Positions 7,181 through 14,598 of a stretch of 23,645 nt of DNA are shown here, one piece after another (position 1 is the first letter of the stretch; every line of letters begins with the position of its first letter). The notes beneath the pieces are model-generated. The model did not search any database. It saw only the letters and a list, made by a program, of their open reading frames with translations, and was not told where the DNA came from. Made by a program: the position numbers and the translations under genes. Source of the DNA: an uncultured Pseudomonadota bacterium (lineage in GTDB: Bacteria; Pseudomonadota; Alphaproteobacteria; RF32; CAG-239); contig CABUWG010000030.1 in assembly GCA_902495305.1 (NCBI GenBank), positions 1-23,645 of the forward strand, written 5' to 3'.

Positions 7181-9385
7181 ATGGCAATAGACAGATCCGG
7201 CAGCGAATGGGAAGAATATAATAACGCCGTCAAATGGGTTGTGCTCACCATCATCATCACCTGCGCACTGACAGCTTTTTTGGCTGTTGTCTGCATGCCG
7301 CTGGGATACCTGATCGGCAGCGGCATTTCTAAAGATTCGCTCAGCGTTGCCACACGCTTTATCAAGGTCGTGATTGAAAACCCCGATTATCTGATGTCGC
7401 GCTATTGGAGCTGGTTTGGACAGGTATCGCGTTATCAGGGGCCGTTTTCTTTCAGCCTGTGGCTTCCGGCCCTGCCGTTCATCGTATTTCCGTTTGGATT
7501 AATGGGCGGAATTCTGCTCAATCCGTACCGTTTTCAATCCAACATTCACGGTTCTGCCCGCATCGCCACCTTGGCTGACATTAAAAAGATGAAGCTTCTG
7601 ACCGGTTTTTGCATTGTGCTCGGCCGTTTCAAAGGCCATCTCCTGCGCATGAGCGAAACCCTTTCCGTGCTGTGCTGCGCCCCTCCAGGAACCGGTAAAA
7701 CCGTTGGCGTGGTAATGCCGACGATTTTCAATTCCCCCGGCATGAGCATCATCGTCAACGACCCGAAACCGGAATTGTGCTATTCCACAACCGGCGCCCG
7801 CGCCAAAGAAGGCCCCGTTTTTGTCATCAACTGGGGTGCGGAAGACAATCCGACCGAAGGAATATATTATCCGAGCTGGAACGCCTTGTCCGCCAACGCC
7901 GTTCCGCAGGTCGGTCCGGATCGTGACATGTATGTCGATTCCATGTGCAAAATTCTGGTAGAAGACCCTAAAGGCGGCGCTGACCCGCACTGGTCGCAAA
8001 CCGGACGTGCGGCATTGACCGGATTTATTCATTTTATTGTTTCCAAATGCGAAAAAGCCCGCGCCAATGACTACTTTATCGGCCGTGTTTATGAAGGCAA
8101 GCTGGATTTGGAAGACCGCAAAGTTCTGGAAGGCTATTACAGCGCAATGAAGGATACGGCTGCCAAAATTGCCATTTCCAACCTCAGAAACAACACGCTG
8201 ACCATTGACAACTATCTGCCGATCGGCACTTGGGCGCTCCTGCCGGAAAAATGGATTGGGCATGAGGCCTGTATTGCCATGATTCTGGAATGGATTACCG
8301 AAGCGCAAATCAAACAGTCTAAAGAAATCAAACGCCGTATGGATGAAGGCGACCAGTCCGCCGCTTTTGCCGACCCAATGCGTGACTTGCTTGATGCCGC
8401 TGTTGAAGAAGCCGAAAAATTCGGCTATGCCCCGCGTTGTATCACCGAGCTGAGCCAGCTGAGCTCCATGCCGGATAAAGAGCGCGGCTCCGTCATGTCA
8501 ACAGCCTTTGCCGGACTGAACATTTTTAAGAACTCTGCCGTGGTCGCCCGTACCAGCTTTAGTGACATTCAGTTCAAAGATCTGCGCGGCGTCAAAGACC
8601 CGATTACCGGCGAGTTCAAGCCGATTTCGGTTTACCTTTCCGTCAACGTGGTTGATGCAGCGGCGCTGAGCACGATTTCCGGTATCTTTATTGACTCCAT
8701 GTCCAGATACCTGATTGCCAATCCGCCCAAATCCGTCCATAAAAGCGACGGCAAAATGGGGCCGTTCCCCGCCTTGTTCGTACTCGACGAGTTTCCGACC
8801 ATGCCCAAACTGACTGCCGTTATTGAAGGTCCGGCCGTCGGCCGCGGACAAAAAGTGGCCTACCTGCTCATCGGACAAGACTTGGGACAAATCTCCGGCA
8901 AGTACGGTAAAGATGACCTTGAAACCGTTATCTCCACAACCGCCTGCAAAGTTATTTTATCACAAAACAACGAACAGACAGCCCAGCGTTTTTCTAAAAT
9001 GATCGGTAACAAAACCGTACAAACCACGTCTTTCTCAAAAAGTGAAGGTATGAGCAAGAGCGCCAATCCGTTCGCCAAAAACGTCAGCTATCAGCTGCAA
9101 GGCACACCGGTCATCAGCGGTACGGATTTGTTAAGCCTGCCAATGCTAAAACAGGTTGTCCTGATGCAAGGCTTTATTGACCGTCCGATTATGGCGGATT
9201 CGCCACGTTGGTATCTGGACAAGAGAATGAAGGCATTACAGGCTCTGCCCCCGTCACCTTATGTTCCTGACTGGATTGTCGCACAACGCGAAGATATAAA
9301 TGATGATATGCTGGCAAAATTAGGCATTGAATATGATGAAAACGCTGACGATGCAGAATTCACCGAAGAAGAACTCAGCAAATAA
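7181..9385 (+). CDS. Type IV secretion coupling ATPase, VirD4/TraG family
   Basis: 734 aa. It is a hexameric inner-membrane ATPase that recruits substrates and delivers them to a type IV secretion channel. Two membrane helices lie at about 18-45 and 93-113. Then come the family motif HGSARIAT (123-130), Walker A APPGTGKT (167-174, K173), VNDPKPEL (192-199), Walker B LFVLDEFP (532-539; D536, E537) and LIGQD (563-567). The C-terminus beyond about 700 is acidic (EYDENADDAEFTEEE), a common place for adaptor or substrate contacts. ATG 7181 follows AGGAAC. It is last in an operon with four unrecognised genes and is followed by a terminator. No VirB or Dot/Icm channel genes are in the window, so the channel would have to be encoded elsewhere. 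Subfamily (VirD4, TraG or DotL-like) is undecided. Confidence 0.95.
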   Translation: MAIDRSGSEWEEYNNAVKWVVLTIIITCALTAFLAVVCMPLGYLIGSGISKDSLSVATRFIKVVIENPDYLMSRYWSWFGQVSRYQGPFSFSLWLPALPFIVFPFGLMGGILLNPYRFQSNIHGSARIATLADIKKMKLLTGFCIVLGRFKGHLLRMSETLSVLCCAPPGTGKTVGVVMPTIFNSPGMSIIVNDPKPELCYSTTGARAKEGPVFVINWGAEDNPTEGIYYPSWNALSANAVPQVGPDRDMYVDSMCKILVEDPKGGADPHWSQTGRAALTGFIHFIVSKCEKARANDYFIGRVYEGKLDLEDRKVLEGYYSAMKDTAAKIAISNLRNNTLTIDNYLPIGTWALLPEKWIGHEACIAMILEWITEAQIKQSKEIKRRMDEGDQSAAFADPMRDLLDAAVEEAEKFGYAPRCITELSQLSSMPDKERGSVMSTAFAGLNIFKNSAVVARTSFSDIQFKDLRGVKDPITGEFKPISVYLSVNVVDAAALSTISGIFIDSMSRYLIANPPKSVHKSDGKMGPFPALFVLDEFPTMPKLTAVIEGPAVGRGQKVAYLLIGQDLGQISGKYGKDDLETVISTTACKVILSQNNEQTAQRFSKMIGNKTVQTTSFSKSEGMSKSANPFAKNVSYQLQGTPVISGTDLLSLPMLKQVVLMQGFIDRPIMADSPRWYLDKRMKALQALPPSPYVPDWIVAQREDINDDMLAKLGIEYDENADDAEFTEEELSK

Positions 9386-9406
9386 TCAGGAGCTTGGACA
9401 CAAAAC

Positions 9407-9439
9407 AAAAGGCATAAACAAAGGTTTTATGCCTTTTTT
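9407..9439 (+). terminator. Terminator of the coupling-protein operon
   Basis: A perfect 12-bp stem AAAAGGCATAAA/TTTATGCCTTTT with a 7-nt loop ends in six Ts. The A-rich left arm could let it work in both directions. Confidence 0.85.
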
Positions 9440-9460
9440 GTCAGCCCTCTTGTTCCTCAA

Positions 9461-9489
9461 TTGACAAAGACTGTATAATCTGTCATAAT
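9461..9489 (+). promoter_or_regulatory. Strong sigma70 promoter of the cysteine-rich protein gene
   Basis: Consensus TTGACA (9461-9466), 17-nt spacer, CATAAT (9484-9489), start expected near 9496, with GTGGAG as SD before the ATG at 9520. It lies between two terminators, so the gene is a single-gene unit. Confidence 0.75.
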
Positions 9490-9519
9490 AAAAGATGTGT
9501 AGCGTAGTGGAGAAAACAT

Positions 9520-10596
9520 ATGAAAAGTAAGAGCAGTGCTTTTATCTTTATGATATTGGCTACCTGTTTTTCATCATCAAGTGATGCAAAAACCACATTT
9601 CTTCCGGACTTTGAAGAAGAACCGATGGTGTTCCCCCCCGATTGTGAAGGCGGCGGCGAAGACTATTGCCTGTGCCAGCGTTCTACCAATCCTAAATATC
9701 ATCTGGCCTTAAGCCAGCCTCAATGCCCAAGACCAAAAATTTTTGACCTTACCTGCCCGCACAGCAACGACTGGATTTCTGAATGCTATTGTCCGGCCAG
9801 TTATAATCAGACTTGTAACTCGCCTTATCGCGGTGTTGGTCTGATTTGTGACGGCAAGTATGAAGAATGCTGTGATACCCGCTGCCGCGAAGGCTCTACC
9901 AGCGGCTGTTCCTATCCTTATGTAACGGACTATACGTCCTCCACCGGATGCGGCGAAACCTGCTATGTCTGCCGTTACGGCAATGACTGCAATACCAGCT
10001 GTTCTGCCGGTGAAGAAGCATCTTACAGCGGCGGTTATAATGATTTTAACGGACAAGCCTGCGTATCCTGCTCAACGCCTCCGCCGCCGGAACCCGATCC
10101 GGAACCTGATCCAGGCCCGTCATACCCTGATCCCGATCCGGAACCGGAACCGACACCGGATCCTGATCCGAGCACGCCTGACCACACACATGACTATAAT
10201 TGCCCGTCAGGATATCAGTCAAGTTCATGCGGCTCTGGCTATACTCAGACAGGTACAACGAGCAAAACCTGCTCCTGCGGTGCTAAAAGCGGAACCTGCT
10301 ATAAATGCGAAGCTCATACCCACAGCTACTCTTGTCCGAGCGGATATCAGGAAAGCTCATGCGGCTCTTCTTATAACCAAACCGGCACAACAAGCAAAAC
10401 CTGTTCCTGTGGTGCCAAAAGCGGAACTTGTTATAAATGCGAAAGAAAGACCTGCAATGACAGTTGCGCTCAATGGAGGGGACAGCCCGGATGTCAGCTA
10501 AGCCCGTGGCAGAGCAGCCGGACCTGTAATGATCTGGGTACTGGTGAAGGCTGTACCGATATGTATTGCAACTACCTGTGGTACTGTTGTAAATAA
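9520..10596 (+). CDS. Secreted cysteine-rich repeat protein
   Basis: 358 aa, family not recognised. A signal peptide covers residues 1-23 (hydrophobic AFIFMILATCF, likely SPase I cut after SDA); C16 in LATC is a poor lipobox. The mature part holds about 40 cysteines. The N-terminal region (about 40-185) has irregular Cys pairs such as CLC, CYC and ECC. A Pro/Asp/Glu linker (about 187-220, PDPEPDP units) follows. Then come two near-identical 44-residue repeats (222-265 and 266-309), each with CPSGYQ, SSCGS, TGTTSKTCSCGAKSGTCYKC and six Cys in equal spacing. A last Cys-rich part (310-358) ends in YCCK. This looks like a disulfide-stabilised exported or surface protein with a rigid stalk. It has its own strong promoter and terminator. 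Adhesin, toxin or metal-binding roles are all possible; none is shown. Confidence 0.85.
   Translation: MKSKSSAFIFMILATCFSSSSDAKTTFLPDFEEEPMVFPPDCEGGGEDYCLCQRSTNPKYHLALSQPQCPRPKIFDLTCPHSNDWISECYCPASYNQTCNSPYRGVGLICDGKYEECCDTRCREGSTSGCSYPYVTDYTSSTGCGETCYVCRYGNDCNTSCSAGEEASYSGGYNDFNGQACVSCSTPPPPEPDPEPDPGPSYPDPDPEPEPTPDPDPSTPDHTHDYNCPSGYQSSSCGSGYTQTGTTSKTCSCGAKSGTCYKCEAHTHSYSCPSGYQESSCGSSYNQTGTTSKTCSCGAKSGTCYKCERKTCNDSCAQWRGQPGCQLSPWQSSRTCNDLGTGEGCTDMYCNYLWYCCK
10183..10446 (+). repeat. Two tandem 132-bp coding repeats
   Basis: Units 10183-10314 and 10315-10446 encode the 44-residue cysteine modules. The protein copies differ at few positions (for example QSSS versus QESS, SGYTQ versus SSYNQ). 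The nucleotide copies differ more, mostly at third positions, which indicates an older duplication under protein-level selection. Confidence 0.85.
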
Positions 10597-10610
10597 TATA
10601 AACCAACCCG

Positions 10611-10640
10611 ACTGCCGGAAAATTTTCCGGCAGTTTTTTT
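10611..10640 (+). terminator. Terminator of the cysteine-rich protein gene
   Basis: A perfect 24-nt palindrome (10611-10634; 12-nt arms, core TGCCGG/CCGGCA) runs into a row of Ts ending at 10640. Confidence 0.85.
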
Positions 10641-10693
10641 ATCATAATATTTACATTGTCTCTTTAAGCTGATTCTAATTTTTTATAGTTTTC

Positions 10694-11914
10694 CTATTTA
10701 CCCTCAACTTGTCGATAAAGTTTTTTAAGCTTACCAAAGAAATCTTGAAAAGCCACACCCAACTCTTTGGAACTGAAAGAACCTTTTTCAACCGTATAAA
10801 ATCTCCTATCCAACGCCTTGGGATGATACATTTTTTGTATGTACTGTTTCAATTTCTGACTATCTGTCAGCGCCTCAAAATCAACCGTCAACTTCATTTC
10901 GTACTCGTTGTTCTTTTTTGCAATGCCAATATACAAAAACCAATATTCACCACGAGTATCAGCTTCTGCCGCAAGTTTTTTAAGAGAACAAGCAATAAAA
11001 CCGGAATTATTTACATAGTATTTCACATTTTTATTCTGGCTGACAAGTTCCTGACATATCCGAATATTCTCAATAACTTTCAGCCTTTTCAGCAATTCAT
11101 CCAAAATAAACTTATATTCATTATAAAACTCAAATAGCTGAGACTCACATGAATCTTTTCCAAAAACATAACTCTTAAAAGAAATATCTTAAACTCTGCA
11201 ATCTTTAATAATTTCCAACAGTTCAGAATGCCGCACACAAAGTTCATCAATTTTATCCCAAAAATCATCTTGCGCCGCAATATCCTTAGCAAATGCCTCT
11301 AGAATTCCGACACATTTACGGTTCGCTTCCTGCTTTTTATTTTTAATAAAGTCAACAATCCAATTATAATCAAGCCGAACCCACTTTTCACTGCTCAATC
11401 GATAAGGCTCTGTATTGGGATCAAGATAAACAAATAAAAATTTCATATTAGAATTACGACGCTTATCCAGCAAATAACTGCAATACTTATCCAATTGTGT
11501 ATCATGTTCTTTAGAGCCGTATTTATTTTCAATAACAACACACAAGTCCTCTTGAACAAGAACAATATCGAAGCGACCTTTTTTAGTGTTCTTGCCTTGT
11601 TTTTCCATAAATTGCTCAGTCAGAATTAACGCCTTATCAAGCAATCCTTTTTTATATTTTATCTGAATTTTTTCTCCGGTTTTTCCGGTATAAAGGGTTA
11701 TTTTTCCTTTTTCAGCTGCTTGCTTTAATAATTCATCGGCAAATTGCACACCCAATCCGTGAGGTTCTCGAGAATTAAGCAACCAAGATAACAAGCAAGA
11801 ACAACCATTTTCATGTAATGGAACAATTTCAAATACACTACTGTCTGACCAATAATCTTTAACAGCCTCATCTTGCTCAAATTTTGTAATAAGTTTCGAA
11901 ATATTGCGTACCAT
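10694..11914 (-). pseudogene. PD-(D/E)XK nuclease-family gene interrupted by one in-frame TAA
   Basis: Read on the minus strand from ATG 11914, 241 codons end at TAA 11191-11189. The same frame then stays open to the stop at 10694-10696, giving about 406 codons with a single nonsense codon (GTT TAA GAT). The sequence after the stop continues as sensible protein (DISFKSYVFGKDSCESQLFE) without any frameshift. The N-terminal part has the PD-(D/E)XK_4 (PF14281-like) pattern: HENGCSCLLSWLLNSREPHG at 34-53, catalytic D116 in GRFDIVLV, E129 and K131 in VIENK, and later QLDKYCSYL. The nuclease core lies entirely before the stop, so a 241-aa product could still fold. The start is tentative because the G-rich SD almost touches the ATG. 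The gene is clearly AT-richer than its neighbours, suggesting acquisition; defence or orphan nuclease roles are possible. Confidence 0.8.
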
Positions 11915-11935
11915 TCTCCCCCCACGATAAAAATG

Positions 11936-11987
11936 AAAAAGGCATTTGTTTATACAAAAAATTCTTCATATAAACAAATGCCTTTTT
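11936..11987 (-). terminator. Long AT-rich hairpin, probably a bidirectional terminator
   Basis: A perfect 19-bp stem (11936-11954 with 11969-11987) with a 14-nt loop, A5 on one side and T7 on the other. On the minus strand it lies between the tRNA-His region and the nuclease gene, where it would stop read-through. Confidence 0.6.
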
Positions 11988-12012
11988 TTAATCTGGGGCG
12001 AACGATGAGGCT
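11984..12012 (+). repeat. Duplicated tRNA-His 3' end (direct repeat copy A)
   Basis: 29 nt match 12199-12227 with one mismatch, and the first 24 nt are identical. The repeat contains the last bases of the tRNA-His acceptor arm including CCA plus its downstream T-run. The copies are 215 bp apart in the same orientation, the form expected of an attachment-site duplication. Confidence 0.75.
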
Positions 12013-12105
12013 GCGCTGTCTTCGACAGCTCATACAACGGCATCTAGGTTCACTTCGGTTGCTATCGCGCCCTCTTTCACCAAGATGTTACGTTGCTCTT
12101 GCAGA

Positions 12106-12133
12106 CAAAAACGCCAATACTTTGGCGTTTTTG
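12106..12133. repeat. 12-bp inverted repeat hairpin inside the tRNA-His-adjacent block
   Basis: CAAAAACGCCAA (12106-12117) pairs with TTGGCGTTTTTG (12122-12133) around a 4-nt loop. It is terminator-like in both directions. Adjacent smaller hairpins are GCTGTC-TTC-GACAGC near 12013-12030 and GCGAG/CTCGC with CCC/GGG at 12138-12159. Confidence 0.6.
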
Positions 12134-12167
12134 CTTAGCGAGCCCTTCCGGGTTCTCGCCCCTTCTT

Positions 12168-12211
12168 CCAGATTAAAAAATGTACCACAAAGGGTACATT
12201 TTTTAATCTGG
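12168..12211 (-). terminator. Terminator directly at the tRNA-His 3' end
   Basis: A perfect 19-bp stem (12168-12186 with 12193-12211) with a 6-nt loop. On the minus strand the inner GTACC/GGTAC part is followed by TTTTTT. The base of the stem includes the CCA end of the tRNA. Confidence 0.7.
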
Positions 12212-12227
12212 GGCGAACGATGGGGCT
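12199..12227 (+). repeat. tRNA-His 3' end direct repeat (copy B, within the intact tRNA)
   Basis: Matches copy A at 11984-12012 with one mismatch. This copy is part of the functional tRNA and its terminator. Confidence 0.75.
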
Positions 12228-12285
12228 CGAACCCACGACAACCGGTACCACAAACCGGGGCTCTACCAACTGAGCTACGTTCGCC
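12209..12285 (-). tRNA. tRNA-His (GUG)
   Basis: 77 nt including an encoded CCA. The anticodon loop TTTGTGG gives GUG between CCGG and CCGG. The D-arm (GCTCAGTTGGTAGAGC) and T-arm (GTGGG-TTCGAGC-CCCAT) are standard. The acceptor stem pairs GCGAACG with CGTTCGC, with an extra encoded G-1 (12285) opposite C73, the canonical bacterial histidine identity element. A promoter lies upstream and a terminator hairpin overlaps its 3' end. Confidence 0.97.
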
Positions 12286-12299
12286 ATTAGAACAAATTG

Positions 12300-12328
12300 G
12301 TTTTACATACAAACACAACTAAAGTCAA
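12300..12328 (-). promoter_or_regulatory. Promoter of tRNA-His
   Basis: Minus-strand TTGACT (12328-12323), 17 nt, TAAAAC (12305-12300). Transcription would begin near 12293, about eight bases before the mature 5' end. Confidence 0.5.
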
Positions 12329-12425
12329 GCTAAAAAAATTCAAATTAATCGAAAAAATTAATAATTTATTTTCTTTTTGTGCGTAATCATTAAGAATAAA
12401 CAAGAATTCTTAACGAGCGGAAGAA

Positions 12426-13667
12426 ATGAACAGTAAATTTTTAAAAAAATTACCTTCATACATAAGTATTATATTTTTAAGTCTGGGATTTTGCCTGTCT
12501 GCCGGCCGTTTTGCCGCAGCTTCAACTTCATCTATTCTGATTGATGCCGATTCCGGAAAAGTCCTTTCTTCAAGCGCCGCCGACAAACTCCGCTATCCGG
12601 CATCCTTGACCAAACTCATGACTCTGTACATCACATTTGACGCACTTGAAAAAGGGCTGATAAAAATGGATGACAAACTTCCGGTTTCCCGCAATGCTGC
12701 CAACCGCTCGCCGTCCAAACTCGGATTGCGCGCCGGAGAGAAAATCAGCGTCCATGATGCAATTATGGCTCTTGTCATAAAATCTGCCAACGACTGTGCA
12801 ACCGTTCTGGCTGAAGGATTAGGCTATACGGAAGCAAATTTTGCCAACACCATGACGCAGGTTGCCCATGAACTCGGCATGAAAAACACCACATTCAAAA
12901 ACGCTTCCGGCCTGCCCAATAAAGCCCAAAAAACAACTGCCCGCGACATGGCAATTCTCGGTGCCGCCGTTTATCATCATTTTCCGCAGTATTATAAGCT
13001 TTTTTCTGCCAAAAAATTTACCTATAAAGGCCAAACTTATTATACCCATAATCACGTCTTAAAATCTTTTGAAGGCGCTGACGGTATGAAAACGGGCTTT
13101 ACCAATGCCGCCGGCTTCAACATCATTACCTCTGCCGAACGCGACGGCAAACGCGTGATTGCCGTTACCATGGGACACAATACGGCAAAACTCCGTGATA
13201 AAAAAGTTTCTTCCATGATGGATCAGGGACTGAAAAAGCTGGCTCTGTTAGATACGGACAAAAACCGCATTGAGCCGGATTCCGCAATCAAAATTGCCGC
13301 TGCGGTACCGGAAAAAGAACAAAAAACAAAATCAGGCATTCAAAATAAAAATCCCCAAACGCCGGCAACCGAAATGATGACGGCTCAAAACGATGACAAA
13401 AACTGGGCAATCCAAATCGGTGCTTTTTCTAATTACGCCAAAGCGCGCAACTATGCCATGGTCGTAAAAAAAGAAACCAAGCTGACTGATAAAAACATCT
13501 ATATTGAACCGCATCAGGCCGCCTCGGCCATCGTTTATCGCAGCAAGCTGACCGGCTTTGCCAAAAAAGAAGCGAATAACGCATGTAACAGTTTGAAAAA
13601 ATCAAATAAGTCTTGTATAGTAATTGCAGCAGACGAACAACAACTTGTTTTGGCGAATAAATTCTAA
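12426..13667 (+). CDS. D-alanyl-D-alanine carboxypeptidase with C-terminal SPOR domain
   Basis: Periplasmic penicillin-binding protein of the DacA/DacC (S11) type that trims the terminal D-Ala from peptidoglycan pentapeptides. 413 aa. A signal sequence covers about 1-32 (ISIIFLSLGFCLSAGRFAAA). The three active-site motifs are S60-L-T-K63, S120-A-N122 and K222-T-G224. A linker (about 290-325) leads to a SPOR domain (about 326-402, WAIQIGAFSNYAKARNYA), which binds denuded septal glycan and targets the enzyme to the division site. The S11-SPOR fusion is common in alphaproteobacteria. ATG 12426 has GCGGAAG upstream; no clear promoter was found in the AT-rich gap. Its stop overlaps the mipZ start by one base (TAATG), coupling septal wall trimming with division-site placement. 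Confidence 0.93.
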   Translation: MNSKFLKKLPSYISIIFLSLGFCLSAGRFAAASTSSILIDADSGKVLSSSAADKLRYPASLTKLMTLYITFDALEKGLIKMDDKLPVSRNAANRSPSKLGLRAGEKISVHDAIMALVIKSANDCATVLAEGLGYTEANFANTMTQVAHELGMKNTTFKNASGLPNKAQKTTARDMAILGAAVYHHFPQYYKLFSAKKFTYKGQTYYTHNHVLKSFEGADGMKTGFTNAAGFNIITSAERDGKRVIAVTMGHNTAKLRDKKVSSMMDQGLKKLALLDTDKNRIEPDSAIKIAAAVPEKEQKTKSGIQNKNPQTPATEMMTAQNDDKNWAIQIGAFSNYAKARNYAMVVKKETKLTDKNIYIEPHQAASAIVYRSKLTGFAKKEANNACNSLKKSNKSCIVIAADEQQLVLANKF

Positions 13668-14473
13668 TGACAGAAAGCAATCAGAAAAAAGCCCACATCA
13701 TCGTTGTCAGCAACGAAAAAGGCGGAACCGGCAAATCAACACTCTCCATGCATTTGGCTGTAAAATTAATGCAGGAAGGCTTTAAAGTTGCAACAATAGA
13801 TTTAGACGGCCGTCAGGGCACGCTTTCAAAATACATAGAAAACCGCATCAACTTTTGTACGGCAAATAATATAGACTTGCCGATTCCGGAGCATTTCCGC
13901 TTTTCATTGGAACCCAATCATTACCTTATTCCGGCCGCACGGGAAAAAGTCGGATTCCAGATTTATGAACTCTCCAATCAGGTAGATGCCATTATTATAG
14001 ATACCCCCGGCACAAAAAATTATCTGTTTGAAGAAGCTCACAAATACGCCGATACGTTAATCACACCAATTTCCGACAGTATGGTTGACGTCAGCGTTGT
14101 CGCAGATATTGACTACGCCAAAGAAAAAGTCACCAACCCCGGCCCTTACGCCGAATACATCTGGGAAACCAAGAAATATCTGGCCTCTCAGGGCAAAGCT
14201 TATCTCAACTGGATTGTCGTCGGCAACAAGTTTTCCAACATCAACTCCCGCAACAAAAATCTGGTTTTCACCTATTTGAAAAAAATTGCCCGCATGTACG
14301 GTTTCCGTTTTTTGGAAGGCATGAAAGACCGGACAATTTATAAAGAACTGTTTTTGGAAGGGCTGACTGTTTTGGATATGTCCCACCCCCAGCTGCGCCT
14401 GAAAATGAGCATGTCGCATCTGGCCGCCAAACACGAGATTCGCACCCTTGCCGAATTTATTTGTCCGGAATAA
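13667..14473 (+). CDS. mipZ: Division-plane positioning ATPase MipZ
   Basis: ParA/MinD-superfamily ATPase that forms a gradient from ParB at the poles and inhibits FtsZ, so that division occurs near midcell in alphaproteobacteria. 268 aa. Deviant Walker A KGGTGKS at 18-24 (K18 signature lysine, K23), TIDLDGRQGTLSKYIENR at 43-60, and DTPG at 112-115. The C-terminal motif RTIYKELFLEGLTVLDM matches the MipZ family and separates it from ParA and MinD. No amphipathic MinD-type C-terminal helix is seen. Translation is coupled to the preceding SPOR carboxypeptidase (one-base overlap). The 125-bp gap after it holds no recognisable terminator. Confidence 0.93.
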   Translation: MTESNQKKAHIIVVSNEKGGTGKSTLSMHLAVKLMQEGFKVATIDLDGRQGTLSKYIENRINFCTANNIDLPIPEHFRFSLEPNHYLIPAAREKVGFQIYELSNQVDAIIIDTPGTKNYLFEEAHKYADTLITPISDSMVDVSVVADIDYAKEKVTNPGPYAEYIWETKKYLASQGKAYLNWIVVGNKFSNINSRNKNLVFTYLKKIARMYGFRFLEGMKDRTIYKELFLEGLTVLDMSHPQLRLKMSMSHLAAKHEIRTLAEFICPE

Positions 14474-14598
14474 ATTTCTGTTATTATCTTTCTGTATAAC
14501 TCAAACAACTCTTGTTTTTCAGGCATAAAGTTGTATCTTATTTGATATATTAATGTATCCGATGAGATGCGGAAAATCAATTTTGAGAGGAAGAAAGC

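Noticed and set aside
7499..8308. Long minus-strand open frame inside the coupling ATPase gene
   Set aside because: The plus-strand frame has intact Walker motifs; the antisense frame has no SD or recognisable domain and reflects codon bias.
10183..10446. Tandem repeat considered as a CRISPR-like or intergenic array
   Set aside because: There are only two units with a 132-bp period, in frame and coding for matching cysteine modules.
12088..12318. Minus-strand open frame of 76 codons over the tRNA-His gene
   Set aside because: It translates the tRNA itself (SSVGRAPVCGTGCRGFEP) and adjacent hairpins; not a protein gene.
11873..12322. Open frame crossing the nuclease start, hairpin block and tRNA-His on the plus strand
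   Set aside because: It reads antisense through a tRNA and terminators; the WGERWGSNPRQP-like end is the familiar translation of an antisense tRNA.
14474..14598. Search for a terminator or promoter between mipZ and pgm
   Set aside because: Only AT-rich sequence with weak, badly spaced boxes was seen; nothing firm enough to list.
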